Shown here in pieces: positions 15,714-23,723 of a DNA stretch of 34,094 bases. Where the stretch lies: the NCBI GenBank assembly GCA_002432715.1, contig DJGJ01000073.1, forward strand, positions 28,015 through 62,108, written 5' to 3'. The notes below the pieces were generated by a model that did no database searches, had not been told where the DNA came from, and saw only the letters and a list, made by a program, of their open reading frames with translations. Each line of letters begins with the position of its first letter. Positions within the stretch are counted from its first letter, which is position 1. Source of the DNA: Sphaerochaeta sp. UBA5849 (lineage in GTDB: Bacteria; Spirochaetota; Spirochaetia; Sphaerochaetales; Sphaerochaetaceae). The position numbers were made by a program, and so were the translations under genes.

Positions 15714-15741
15714 CTACCGACCGCTATTACGCGGCCGGTAG
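15714..15741 (-). terminator. Intercistronic hairpin between secG and the flavodoxin-like gene
   Basis: CTACCGACCGC (15714-15724) and GCGGCCGGTAG (15731-15741) pair over 11 bases with one mismatch (G-U in one transcript), with a 6-base loop. On the gene strand it is not followed by a run of T, so it is more likely a weak attenuator or an RNA-processing or stability element than a strong terminator. Confidence 0.45.
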
Positions 15742-15767
15742 TCGATAGTTAGAACGCAGCTACCGTC

Positions 15768-16112
15768 CTAGTTGGTACTGGGTACTTCACCAGCGGCTGC
15801 GGCTTCACTGGTTTTCCACCAGTCGGTTGTCTGCTGTACCTGTTCAGTGGTTACGGAGTCGAGCAGTTTGTCTTGAGACGGAGTCTTGTTGACAAAGGCT
15901 ACTACGAGAGCCAGTACCAAAAAGAGCACGGCAAGCGTTCCCGTGGCCTTCGTTACAACACTGCTTGCATGTGAACCAAAGGCAGTATTGCTTCCACCAC
16001 CAAAAATGCCACCCAAGCCTTCACTCTGTTCATCCTGAACTGCGACAAGAAAAACCAAAAGCAAGCTGACAATCACGAATAAGACCAACAGAATAATGCT
16101 CAAAACACCCAT
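15768..16112 (-). CDS. secG: Preprotein translocase subunit SecG
   Basis: A 114-residue inner-membrane protein that assists SecYEG-dependent export. Two hydrophobic segments (about 4-25 and 59-77) flank the diagnostic cytoplasmic loop QDEQSEGLGGIFGGGSNTAFGS. A short polar tail follows. The tpiA-secG order is common in bacteria. The start ATG has GGAG upstream, 17 bases after the tpiA stop. Confidence 0.95.
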   Translation of the reverse strand: MGVLSIILLVLFVIVSLLLVFLVAVQDEQSEGLGGIFGGGSNTAFGSHASSVVTKATGTLAVLFLVLALVVAFVNKTPSQDKLLDSVTTEQVQQTTDWWKTSEAAAAGEVPSTN

Positions 16113-16129
16113 TTCTCTACTCCGGTTAC

Positions 16130-16882
16130 TTACTTATCGAAGTTCACAATCGGAAGGAACTGCTCCACGGAAAGCGAAGCTCCGCCAACCAATGCACCAT
16201 CGATATGCTCCTTGGACATCAAGGCTTTCACATTCGAAGCCTTCACTGAACCACCATACTGTATAATGAGCTCTTCTGCAACACCCTTTGTATAGAGTTT
16301 TGCAATAAGCGAACGGATAAAAGCATGTGCTGCGTCAGCATCTTCGGGGGTTGCAGTCTTCCCTGTGCCGATAGCCCAAACCGGTTCATACGCCAAGGTG
16401 ATGCTCTTCATCTGCTCAGCTTTCACCCCCTTGAGGCCTTCAGTCACCTGCCTGGTCAACACTTCTTCAAGTTTTCCACTCTCCCGTTCAGCAAGCGTCT
16501 CACCGATGCACAAATCGACGTCCATACCCTGGGAAAGAGCCAACAGCACCTTCCTGTTGATGAACTGGTCGGTCTCACCAAAGAGGGCCCGTCTTTCACT
16601 ATGACCCAGAATCACCGTATTGACGCCAAGATCCTTGAGCATCAGGGCGCTGACCTCTCCGGTAAAGGCACCGCTGAGGTTGTCGCTCATATTCTGGGCT
16701 GCAACAATGATCGATGAGCCTTTTACAACCTCGACCACTTTAGGTATGGTGACAAACGGCGGGGCAATCATCACCTTCACCGTTGAGCCTTTCAAGGCTT
16801 CAACCAACTCCTTGGCGAACGCTGCACCTTCGCTGGGAGTCATATTCATTTTCCAGTTGCCTGCAATATAGGGTTTTCTCAT
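16130..16882 (-). CDS. tpiA: Triose-phosphate isomerase
   Basis: A 250-residue cytoplasmic glycolytic enzyme that interconverts dihydroxyacetone phosphate and glyceraldehyde 3-phosphate. Catalytic residues are visible: Lys11 (GNWKMN), His94 (ILGHSERR) and Glu166 (AYEPVWAIGTGK), together with the flexible loop 6 and the phosphate-binding YGGSV and GALVGGASL. The start overlaps the pgk stop as ATGA, giving translational coupling to the preceding glycolytic step. Confidence 0.97.
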   Translation of the reverse strand: MRKPYIAGNWKMNMTPSEGAAFAKELVEALKGSTVKVMIAPPFVTIPKVVEVVKGSSIIVAAQNMSDNLSGAFTGEVSALMLKDLGVNTVILGHSERRALFGETDQFINRKVLLALSQGMDVDLCIGETLAERESGKLEEVLTRQVTEGLKGVKAEQMKSITLAYEPVWAIGTGKTATPEDADAAHAFIRSLIAKLYTKGVAEELIIQYGGSVKASNVKALMSKEHIDGALVGGASLSVEQFLPIVNFDK

Positions 16883-18063
16883 CTCACTTTCTCCAATGCC
16901 TTGATGCCGGGAAGCACTTGTCCTTCGAGGAACTCGAGGGAGGCGCCGCCGCCGGTACTGACGTGACTGATCTTATCTGCAAGATTGAACTTGTTGATGG
17001 CGGCAACGGAATCCCCGCCACCTACAACCGTTGTTGCACTGCTTTGAGCCAGAGCTTTCGCCACGGTAAGGGTTCCATTGGCAAACGAGTCGAACTCGAA
17101 TACACCCATCGGACCATTCCAGACAACACTCTTCGCCTTTTTAACGGCTTCAACAATGAGCTTTACCGTCTTGGGTCCGATATCCATACCGATCAGATTC
17201 TCGGGAATATCTGCCGAATCAACCTGGACTACGGCGGTATCTTCCTTGAACTCTGCACCACAGAGGTGATCTACCGGAAGGATTACCTGTACACCCCTCT
17301 GTTTTGCTTTTGCCAAGAAGGAAGCGGCAGTCTCCTTGTATTCTTCCTCAACCAGACTCTTGCCGATGCTGTGGCCCTGCACGGCAAGGAAGGTGTAAGC
17401 CATGCCGCCGCCGATTACGATGGTATTACAGGTGCGTACCAGACTCTCAAGCACGCTGATCTTGCTGGAGACCTTCGAACCACCGATGATGGCGACAAAC
17501 GGCTTATCAGGATTCTCAAGAAGCGGAGCCATGAACTTCACTTCCTTCTCAATCAGGAAACCGGCATAGGAAGGAAGATAGTGTGCAACACCCTCGGTGG
17601 AAGCATGTGCACGGTGGGCCGTACCAAAAGCATCGTTGACATACACATCACCGAAAGCAGCCAGACTCTTTGCAAATTCAGGATCATTCGCCTCTTCTTC
17701 AGCATAGAAACGTACGTTCTCAAGCAACAATACGTCACCTTTCTTTAATTCGGCAACCTGGGCTGCAACTTCACTGCCAATAACATCCTTGGCCAAAATC
17801 ACAGGCCTTCCGAGCAACTCGGAAAAGCGCTTGGCAATCGGGGCCATGGAGAATTCAGGGTTTTTCTTTCCCTTGGGTCTTCCGAAATGGCTCATCACCA
17901 CCAATGACGCCCCATGCTCAAGCAGATAGTTGATCGTAGGAAGAGCTGCCTGGATACGGGTATCGTCGGTCACCACGCCATCCTTCAACGGTACGTTGAA
18001 ATCAACACGGACCAAAGCTTTCTTATTGGAAAAATCACACTCCCGAATGGTATTAAGAATCAT
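16879..18063 (-). CDS. pgk: Phosphoglycerate kinase
   Basis: A 394-residue cytoplasmic glycolytic enzyme that makes ATP from 1,3-bisphosphoglycerate. Family signatures include VRVDFNVPLKDG, SHFGRPKG, NDAFGTAHRAHAST, IIGGSKVSSKI, the nucleotide loop NGPMGVFE and the C-terminal VVGGGDSVAA with STGGGASLEFLEG. The start ATG 18061-18063 has GAGGA upstream. It follows gap after 101 bases that contain a perfect hairpin, and overlaps tpiA by 4 bases. Confidence 0.97.
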   Translation of the reverse strand: MILNTIRECDFSNKKALVRVDFNVPLKDGVVTDDTRIQAALPTINYLLEHGASLVVMSHFGRPKGKKNPEFSMAPIAKRFSELLGRPVILAKDVIGSEVAAQVAELKKGDVLLLENVRFYAEEEANDPEFAKSLAAFGDVYVNDAFGTAHRAHASTEGVAHYLPSYAGFLIEKEVKFMAPLLENPDKPFVAIIGGSKVSSKISVLESLVRTCNTIVIGGGMAYTFLAVQGHSIGKSLVEEEYKETAASFLAKAKQRGVQVILPVDHLCGAEFKEDTAVVQVDSADIPENLIGMDIGPKTVKLIVEAVKKAKSVVWNGPMGVFEFDSFANGTLTVAKALAQSSATTVVGGGDSVAAINKFNLADKISHVSTGGGASLEFLEGQVLPGIKALEKVR

Positions 18064-18119
18064 AGGTTTCCTCTTTTGATACGTAGGATGAATTTGGTTC
18101 TACAGCCGTACTGAGCAAA

Positions 18120-18145
18120 TCAGGCCTGCTCTGCAACAGGCCTGA
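18120..18145 (-). terminator. Perfect 9-bp hairpin between gap and pgk
   Basis: TCAGGCCTG (18120-18128) and CAGGCCTGA (18137-18145) are perfect inverted repeats with an 8-base loop. On the gene strand it is followed by TTTGCTC, with no strong U tract, so partial termination or protection of an upstream gap-only transcript from 3' decay is more likely than a full stop. It would allow more gap than pgk-tpiA expression. Confidence 0.5.
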
Positions 18146-18164
18146 CCCACATGGTGTACAAACG

Positions 18165-19169
18165 TTATTTCACCAGCTTCCTGGCAAGGTCGACAACACG
18201 GGTGGAATATCCCATCTCGTTGTCATACCAGCTGATAACCTTGAACATCTTCTCACCCATCTTCATGGTGAGAGAGGCATCGAAAACGGAGGAGTGGTTG
18301 TTGCCGACGATGTCGTGGGAAACAATCGGATCCTCGGTATACTGCAAAATATTCTTCATTGCACCTTCGGCGGCCTTCTTGACGGCTGCATTCACTTCCT
18401 CGACGGTTGCATCCTTCTCAAGCAGCACAACCAAGTCGACAACAGAACCGGCGGGCACGGGTACTCTCATGGCCATGCCATTGAGCTTGCCCTTCAGCTC
18501 AGGAATTACTTCACTGACCGCCTTTGCAGCACCGGTGGTGGTTGGAATGATGGAGACAGCGCCGGCTCTCGCCCTTCTGAGATCCTTATGTGGCTGGTCG
18601 AGCATGACCTGGTCGTTGGTGTAGGCATGGACAGTGGTCATCAAACCACGTTCAATGCCGAAGTTGTCCTGCAGAACCTTGGCAAGCGGTGCCAAGCAGT
18701 TTGTGGTGCAGGAAGCATTGGAATATGCAAGCAGGCTGTAATCAATCTTGTCGTCATTTACACCGCAAACAATGGTCTGGTCGATCTTGTCCTTGGCGGG
18801 AACAGTGAGGATAACCTTTTTGGCTCCGGCCTTGATGTGATCCTTGTAGCCACCCTTCGGGCTTTCCGCCTGGGTGAATACACCAGTTGACTCGATTGCT
18901 ACATCGACTCCAAGCTCTTTCCAAGGCAGCTCCGAGGGGTTGCGCAGGGCATAGACAGGAATCGATTTTCCATCAACTACAATAGCGTTTTCAGTAGCGA
19001 CTACGCTTTTGGCATATACTCCGTAAGTGGAGTCGTATTTCAGAAGATGCGCAAGAGTCTTTGGATCGGTGAGGTCATTGATGCCTACAATCTCAATGTT
19101 CTTGTCTTCAAAAGCCACCTTGAAAACATTGCGTCCGATTCTTCCGAAACCATTAATTGCAATTTTCAT
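18165..19169 (-). CDS. gap: Glyceraldehyde-3-phosphate dehydrogenase, NAD-dependent type
   Basis: A 334-residue cytoplasmic glycolytic enzyme. The Rossmann start INGFGRIGR is followed by Asp32 in GINDLTD, which favours NAD over NADP. The active-site motif SNASCTTNC has Cys154, with His181 in TVHAYTNDQ. Substrate-loop RRARAG and C-terminal SWYDNEMGYS are present. GGAGG precedes the ATG, and a good promoter lies in the gap after the corC-like gene. It opens the gap-pgk-tpiA-secG run. Confidence 0.97.
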   Translation of the reverse strand: MKIAINGFGRIGRNVFKVAFEDKNIEIVGINDLTDPKTLAHLLKYDSTYGVYAKSVVATENAIVVDGKSIPVYALRNPSELPWKELGVDVAIESTGVFTQAESPKGGYKDHIKAGAKKVILTVPAKDKIDQTIVCGVNDDKIDYSLLAYSNASCTTNCLAPLAKVLQDNFGIERGLMTTVHAYTNDQVMLDQPHKDLRRARAGAVSIIPTTTGAAKAVSEVIPELKGKLNGMAMRVPVPAGSVVDLVVLLEKDATVEEVNAAVKKAAEGAMKNILQYTEDPIVSHDIVGNNHSSVFDASLTMKMGEKMFKVISWYDNEMGYSTRVVDLARKLVK

Positions 19170-19210
19170 TGTTTGTGTTCCTCCGGGAATTCTTGTTGTG
19201 TATCGATATT

Positions 19211-19240
19211 AATATACTGTTTTCCATCTCTCAGGGTCAA
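19211..19240 (-). promoter_or_regulatory. Predicted sigma-70 promoter of gap
   Basis: On the minus strand TTGACC (19235-19240), 18 bases, TATATT (19211-19216). Each hexamer matches consensus at five of six positions. The transcript would start about 35 bases before the gap ATG. This promoter probably drives the glycolytic genes. Confidence 0.6.
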
Positions 19241-19249
19241 CGTATATAC

Positions 19250-20020
19250 TTATGATTTGACAACCAATTTCAATTGGTTGATCTTGTGTCCGTCGATATC
19301 CTCGACGGTAAAAATTGCTTCATCGTCCTCGACCGATTCATCCTTGAGGGGAATTCTTCCGAACAGCTCGAAAACATACCCCCCGATCGTCTCGAAATCC
19401 TCCTCGGAGAGATGCAAGCCGACCGATTCGTTGACTTCCTCGATGGAAGTACGGGCTTCTACGACAAAGGTATTGTCATCAAGTTTGCAGATACCATCGT
19501 CCTCATCCTCATCAAACTCATCCTGGATTTCTCCGACAATGACCTCAAGGATGTCTTCCATGCAGACAATGCCGCTGACGCCTCCGTACTCATCGATGGC
19601 GATGGCGATATGTACCTTCCGTAACTTGAACTCCCTGAGCAGGTCGTCCAGATGCTTGCTCTCGGGTATGAAATAGGGCTTGCGCATCAGTGCTTTTGCA
19701 TTGAAGACGTTGGATATGCCGTGCCTGAGGATATCCTTGGCATACAGCACCCCGACGATATTGTCGATGGTCTGTTCATAGACCGGATATCGGGAATATC
19801 CTTGCTCCTGGATGATTGTGTATAATTCATCCAAAGTGATATCACTGCTGATGAATTGGACATCAACACGAGGAACCATGATCTCCTTGACCGTCTTGTC
19901 CTTCAGTTCCCGAATACCCTCGATCATGGTCTGTCGTTCTTCCAAATCCACCTTGGACTGCAATTCACGATCTTTGCCTTCCAACTTTTTCCTAAACAGA
20001 CCTCTCCATGGCAAGCTCAA
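19250..20020 (-). CDS. CBS-domain protein of the CorC/TlyC family
   Basis: A 256-residue protein without membrane segments. After a basic N terminus comes the conserved IRELKDKTVKEIMVPRVDVQFI, then two CBS motifs (YSRYPVYEQTIDNIVGVLYAKDIL and VHIAIAIDEYGGVSGIVCMEDILE), an acidic linker GEIQDEFDEDEDD and a CorC_HlyC C-terminal domain (IGGYVFELFGRIP). Relatives are linked to magnesium/cobalt efflux; the old label haemolysin is doubtful. The start is TTG 20018-20020, which overlaps the ybeY stop (TTGA) and has GGGGGAG upstream; no better start is in frame. Last gene of the ispG-led operon. Confidence 0.9.
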   Translation of the reverse strand: MSLPWRGLFRKKLEGKDRELQSKVDLEERQTMIEGIRELKDKTVKEIMVPRVDVQFISSDITLDELYTIIQEQGYSRYPVYEQTIDNIVGVLYAKDILRHGISNVFNAKALMRKPYFIPESKHLDDLLREFKLRKVHIAIAIDEYGGVSGIVCMEDILEVIVGEIQDEFDEDEDDGICKLDDNTFVVEARTSIEEVNESVGLHLSEEDFETIGGYVFELFGRIPLKDESVEDDEAIFTVEDIDGHKINQLKLVVKS

Positions 20021-20517
20021 CGTTTGCTCCCCCTAACTTGCTGCAGCAGCTGCTCCTGTTTCACCAACATCGGCTCATCAGCGTCGTTTGTTTCATGATC
20101 CTCGCCCAACAAGTGCAGAAGACCGTGAATCAGCAGACGATGCAACTCCTCATCTGGTTCTACACTAAAGGATAGTGCATTTCTTTTCAAGGTATCGAGA
20201 GAAATAACCATGTCACCCAGAACATGAATTTCCTGAGGAAGCGAGCCTGATTCTTCAAAAACAACCTCCGGCCAGGTGAAATCCTCCACATCGTCCTCCT
20301 GAACGAAAGAAAGAATATCGGTCGGCTCGTCCTTGTCCCGGTACTTCTTGTTCAATTGTTGCATAGCTTCGTCGCTGACAAAACTGACTGAGAATTCACA
20401 GCTGCCCTCGTCCAGCAAAAGAAGGACTTCTTCCAATCGCTTGATGACGAGCATCCGGTCGGCAATCTGCTGATACGCCTCTTTCTCATAGCTCACATCA
20501 ATATAATACGTTTCCAA
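20017..20517 (-). CDS. ybeY: Endoribonuclease YbeY (rRNA maturation factor)
   Basis: A 166-residue zinc metalloenzyme involved in 16S rRNA 3'-end maturation and ribosome quality control. The family motif is HGLLHLLGEDHE, with His131, His135 and His141, preceded by the conserved NKKYRDKDEPTDILSFVQ and GDMVISLDTL. The start is TTG 20515-20517, with GGGGAG upstream, 4 bases after the pgpH stop. The order phoH-pgpH-ybeY matches the well-known arrangement in Firmicutes. Confidence 0.95.
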   Translation of the reverse strand: METYYIDVSYEKEAYQQIADRMLVIKRLEEVLLLLDEGSCEFSVSFVSDEAMQQLNKKYRDKDEPTDILSFVQEDDVEDFTWPEVVFEESGSLPQEIHVLGDMVISLDTLKRNALSFSVEPDEELHRLLIHGLLHLLGEDHETNDADEPMLVKQEQLLQQVRGSKR

Positions 20518-20521
20518 TTTT

Positions 20522-22738
20522 TCACTCTCCCCTGGATTTCTGATCCTGTTCTTCAGGATACTCGATTCTGTGATGGTCCCTGCCGATCAAGGTTTGAACA
20601 AAAGCATCCTCAATATGGTCAAGGTCGGTCAAAGAAAGCTGAGAGTCCTTCAGTTGGTCCCGTTCAAACTTACCCATGATGATGGCATGAACCAATTTCT
20701 GATATTTTGAATGGTTTGGTTTCTTGATGGTTCTGCTTGCAGCCTCCACACAGTCTGCAAGCATGACTATAGCCGATTCGGGGAAGGTGGGAGGACTTCC
20801 TGTATAGGAGTAATCATCCTCATTGACCTCTATTTGAGCAAGCTGGGCTTGTTCTTTTGCCTCTTTGTAGAAGAATTGGATGACATCGTTGCCGTGATGC
20901 TGGGCGATGATATCCAGCACCTCCTGCGGCAGCCCAGCCTCCCTGCCCTTCTCAAGGCCGAGCTTCACATGGCTTTTGATGATTGCGGCGGACAAGCTGG
21001 GCTTGATGTCATCGTGCTTGTTTTCAGTACCTTGGTTTTCAATGAAATACTCGGGATGGTCGGATTTGCCGATATCGTGATACATACCACCGACCCGGGC
21101 AAGCATGGCGTTGGCACCAATAGCCTTTGCAGCCTGGTAAGCGAGTTCGGAAACATACCGCGAATGGTTGTAAGTGCCTTGTGCAACAGCGCCCAAACGA
21201 TCGAGTACCGGGCTGTCCGAAAAGGCGAGTTCACTGAGTCGATATGTGGTGGGAATATTGAATATTCGTTCACACAAGGGTACCAAGGCTTCAACCATCA
21301 CCAGGCTTATGGTGATATTCAGAATCATGCCGCCGATGAGGGGAAGCACCGACTGCAAGGGTAGTCCCACCAACAAGTTCAATGCAAGCGCAGCAAAGCT
21401 GCAGATGACAGTGGCATAGAACCAGTTGAACAAGTCTTCCAGACGCTTGAACGTGTATCTGAAGAAATACAAGCAGATGCCACCGGCTGTCAGGCTGAAG
21501 AAAAACGTCATTGCGGATGCCTGGGGCATCAGCGAAGCATAACAGGAGAGCAAGAACGCGGCAACCAAGCCAAGGCGTTTCTTGCTGGTGATGTGGGCGG
21601 TGAACATGGGGGCAAACAAGGTTGGCAAAAATGAATCGAGAAACAGGATCGATTGTGTTTGCAAGAGGCGGGATACCGCATACATGGCGAGCAAGGAGAA
21701 TGCCACCGATGCAAGCATGAGATTCAAATACAGATAGAGCCGTTTCTCAGCATAGAGGAATTGAATGAAAACATAGACTGAAACACTGGTGGAAAGCAGA
21801 ATGAAAACGGCCCTGCCGATCAATTCAAGAACGGTGTACTGGAAGGCTTCATTTCCCATTGCTTTTAGCAACGCCAACTGTTGCTCGGTGATAACGGTAT
21901 CCTTGGTGATAATTTTCTCACCTCGTTCGACCATCACTTCAATGCTTTGTACAGAATCAGCGGCTTTCTGACGTTCGGTGAGCGTTTGAATCTCTTCATA
22001 CACCACATTTTCTTCCAAAAGCCAGGTGAGGGCGTCGACAAGCAGATACGGCTGGAACATCGGGTAAACCTTCCGATACCCATCAAGCCAGGTTGTCAAG
22101 TTGGTTTGAAGCGTCTCCTTGGTAAGGACCGTTGCAAGTGGCTTGCTCTCCAACTGTGCCGCTTTCTGCATGGAAACAGTATTCTGAAGTACATAGGAAT
22201 CAAATCCTTGCTCCTTGAGTGCGGCGACATCTGCTGCTGCAAAAAGGCCCTGCTTGAGAATCATTTCCGTTGTTTCTTCAAGTGCCTGAAGGAAGAAAGA
22301 ACGATCTTCTTCGGACATGGAGCGGACTCGATTGATCACATTGCCGGTATCAATCAATTGCAATGCGTCATCTGTGCCATTTTGTGGGTTGCTTGCCAAT
22401 GCAATAAATGAATCGACGCGTTGGCTGCTGAGCATGGTGGCCTTCAGGGAGAATGAAAACAGCGGAGGAACAGACTTCTGTTTCTCCTCCATCAAGGCTT
22501 TCGTACGCTTCTCGTCAACATAGTTGAAATTTTTCGATGCATAGACATCATCCTCGGCAAGCTCTCCGACTTGATACATCCTGCCCCTGCTCTGCAGAAG
22601 ACTTTCACCTGATTGGGTGCTGAAAAGGGGAACCAGCATGGCAAGGACAACAATAACGACGATGAAGGCTATGGAAAGCTGACGCTCAAATTTACTAGGT
22701 TTTCGTTTATCGCCCAATCGCAAACTCTGGCTTTTCAT
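20522..22738 (-). CDS. pgpH: 7TM-HD family phosphohydrolase, c-di-AMP phosphodiesterase type
   Basis: A 738-residue inner-membrane protein. It has an N-terminal membrane segment (about 21-40), a large extracytoplasmic 7TMR-HDED domain (about 41-300, with YRKVYPMFQPYLL and VERGEKIITKD), a block of about seven membrane segments (about 303-490) and a cytoplasmic HD domain. HD residues seen are His525, the HD pair 554-555 (GMYHDIGK), H614-H615 (AQHHGND) and Asp662 (LADCVEAAS). Relatives degrade cyclic di-AMP (PgpH of Listeria); activity here is inferred from family membership. The start overlaps the phoH stop as ATGA. Confidence 0.92.
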   Translation of the reverse strand: MKSQSLRLGDKRKPSKFERQLSIAFIVVIVVLAMLVPLFSTQSGESLLQSRGRMYQVGELAEDDVYASKNFNYVDEKRTKALMEEKQKSVPPLFSFSLKATMLSSQRVDSFIALASNPQNGTDDALQLIDTGNVINRVRSMSEEDRSFFLQALEETTEMILKQGLFAAADVAALKEQGFDSYVLQNTVSMQKAAQLESKPLATVLTKETLQTNLTTWLDGYRKVYPMFQPYLLVDALTWLLEENVVYEEIQTLTERQKAADSVQSIEVMVERGEKIITKDTVITEQQLALLKAMGNEAFQYTVLELIGRAVFILLSTSVSVYVFIQFLYAEKRLYLYLNLMLASVAFSLLAMYAVSRLLQTQSILFLDSFLPTLFAPMFTAHITSKKRLGLVAAFLLSCYASLMPQASAMTFFFSLTAGGICLYFFRYTFKRLEDLFNWFYATVICSFAALALNLLVGLPLQSVLPLIGGMILNITISLVMVEALVPLCERIFNIPTTYRLSELAFSDSPVLDRLGAVAQGTYNHSRYVSELAYQAAKAIGANAMLARVGGMYHDIGKSDHPEYFIENQGTENKHDDIKPSLSAAIIKSHVKLGLEKGREAGLPQEVLDIIAQHHGNDVIQFFYKEAKEQAQLAQIEVNEDDYSYTGSPPTFPESAIVMLADCVEAASRTIKKPNHSKYQKLVHAIIMGKFERDQLKDSQLSLTDLDHIEDAFVQTLIGRDHHRIEYPEEQDQKSRGE

Positions 22739-23715
22739 AGGCTGCTCCGCTTCTCTTTGTTCACGTCCTGTGCATAGGCATCTATGATGCGGCTTACAAT
22801 CCGGGAACGAACAACATCGCGTGAATCAAACAGAATAAAATCGAGCCCTTCAATGCCATTGAGAATGTGCATGGCATGCACCAGACCGCTATCCTTGTTG
22901 CGCGGCAGGTCGACCTGGCTGATATCTCCCGTGACGATTGCATTCGAATTTTCTCCAAGGCGGGTTAAAAACATCTGCATTTGCTCCTTGGTGGTGTTTT
23001 GCGCCTCGTCGAGAATGATTATCGCATTCTGCAGGGATCGACCGCGCATATACGCCAACGGTGCGATCTCTATGCTGCCGTTCTCTTCAAGGCGGCGGAT
23101 GTTCTGCACGCTGATCATCGATTCCATTGCATCGTACAAAGGTCGTAGATATGGATTGATCTTTTGTGCCAAATCACCGGGAAGGAAGCCCAGGTTCTCT
23201 CCCGCCTCCACAATGGGTCGTGTAAGAATCAACTTATGGCGTTTCCCCGAAAGAAGCAGGCTCAGGGCATACGCAACAGCCAGGAAGGTTTTGCCGGTAC
23301 CGGCGGGACCTATGCCGAACACTATCTGGTTCTCTTCCATGCTCTTGATATATGCTTCCTGACGAGGGTTCTTCGGGTATGCAAACCTGTTGTGAACACA
23401 AATGAATGGCTTCTCATCCACCTGCCGCGCCAAAGCCTCGTCAATCGTCAAAGAAGCATGCTTCAAACTTTGGAACTCCATGAAAATTTCGGCTTCACTG
23501 AAATAGTGTTGTTGTTCGGAAACACGCTTCAATCGCTCAATCAATTGCTGAAATCGGTTGACAACCGCATCATCCTTGCTCAAGCAAGAGACGGTATTGC
23601 CTTTTACATACATATCGCATCCAAGCAAAGCCTCAAGGTACGGCAGGTTCCGGTCGTTGATTCCCAGAACTCGCTGCATTTGCTCTTCACTTGAGAATTC
23701 CACACTTCTATCCAT
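22735..23715 (-). CDS. phoH: PhoH-family ATPase
   Basis: A 326-residue cytoplasmic P-loop protein. Walker A is GIGPAGTGKT (134-143) and Walker B IIILDEAQN (232-240). The RPIVEAGENLGFLPGDLAQKINPYLRP block and VTGDISQVDLP, typical of PhoH, are also present. The biochemical role of PhoH proteins is only partly known; an RNA-related role is suggested by the usual link with ybeY. I chose ATG 23713-23715 because AGGA precedes it and because upstream in-frame starts lie within lptD. The gap to the lptD stop is 8 bases. Confidence 0.94.
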   Translation of the reverse strand: MDRSVEFSSEEQMQRVLGINDRNLPYLEALLGCDMYVKGNTVSCLSKDDAVVNRFQQLIERLKRVSEQQHYFSEAEIFMEFQSLKHASLTIDEALARQVDEKPFICVHNRFAYPKNPRQEAYIKSMEENQIVFGIGPAGTGKTFLAVAYALSLLLSGKRHKLILTRPIVEAGENLGFLPGDLAQKINPYLRPLYDAMESMISVQNIRRLEENGSIEIAPLAYMRGRSLQNAIIILDEAQNTTKEQMQMFLTRLGENSNAIVTGDISQVDLPRNKDSGLVHAMHILNGIEGLDFILFDSRDVVRSRIVSRIIDAYAQDVNKEKRSSL

Positions 23716-23723
23716 TCGCAATC

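Noticed and set aside
16783..17748. Plus-strand open frame of 321 codons
   Set aside because: Antisense to pgk and the start of tpiA; the codon bias of the sense genes leaves the opposite frame open by chance.
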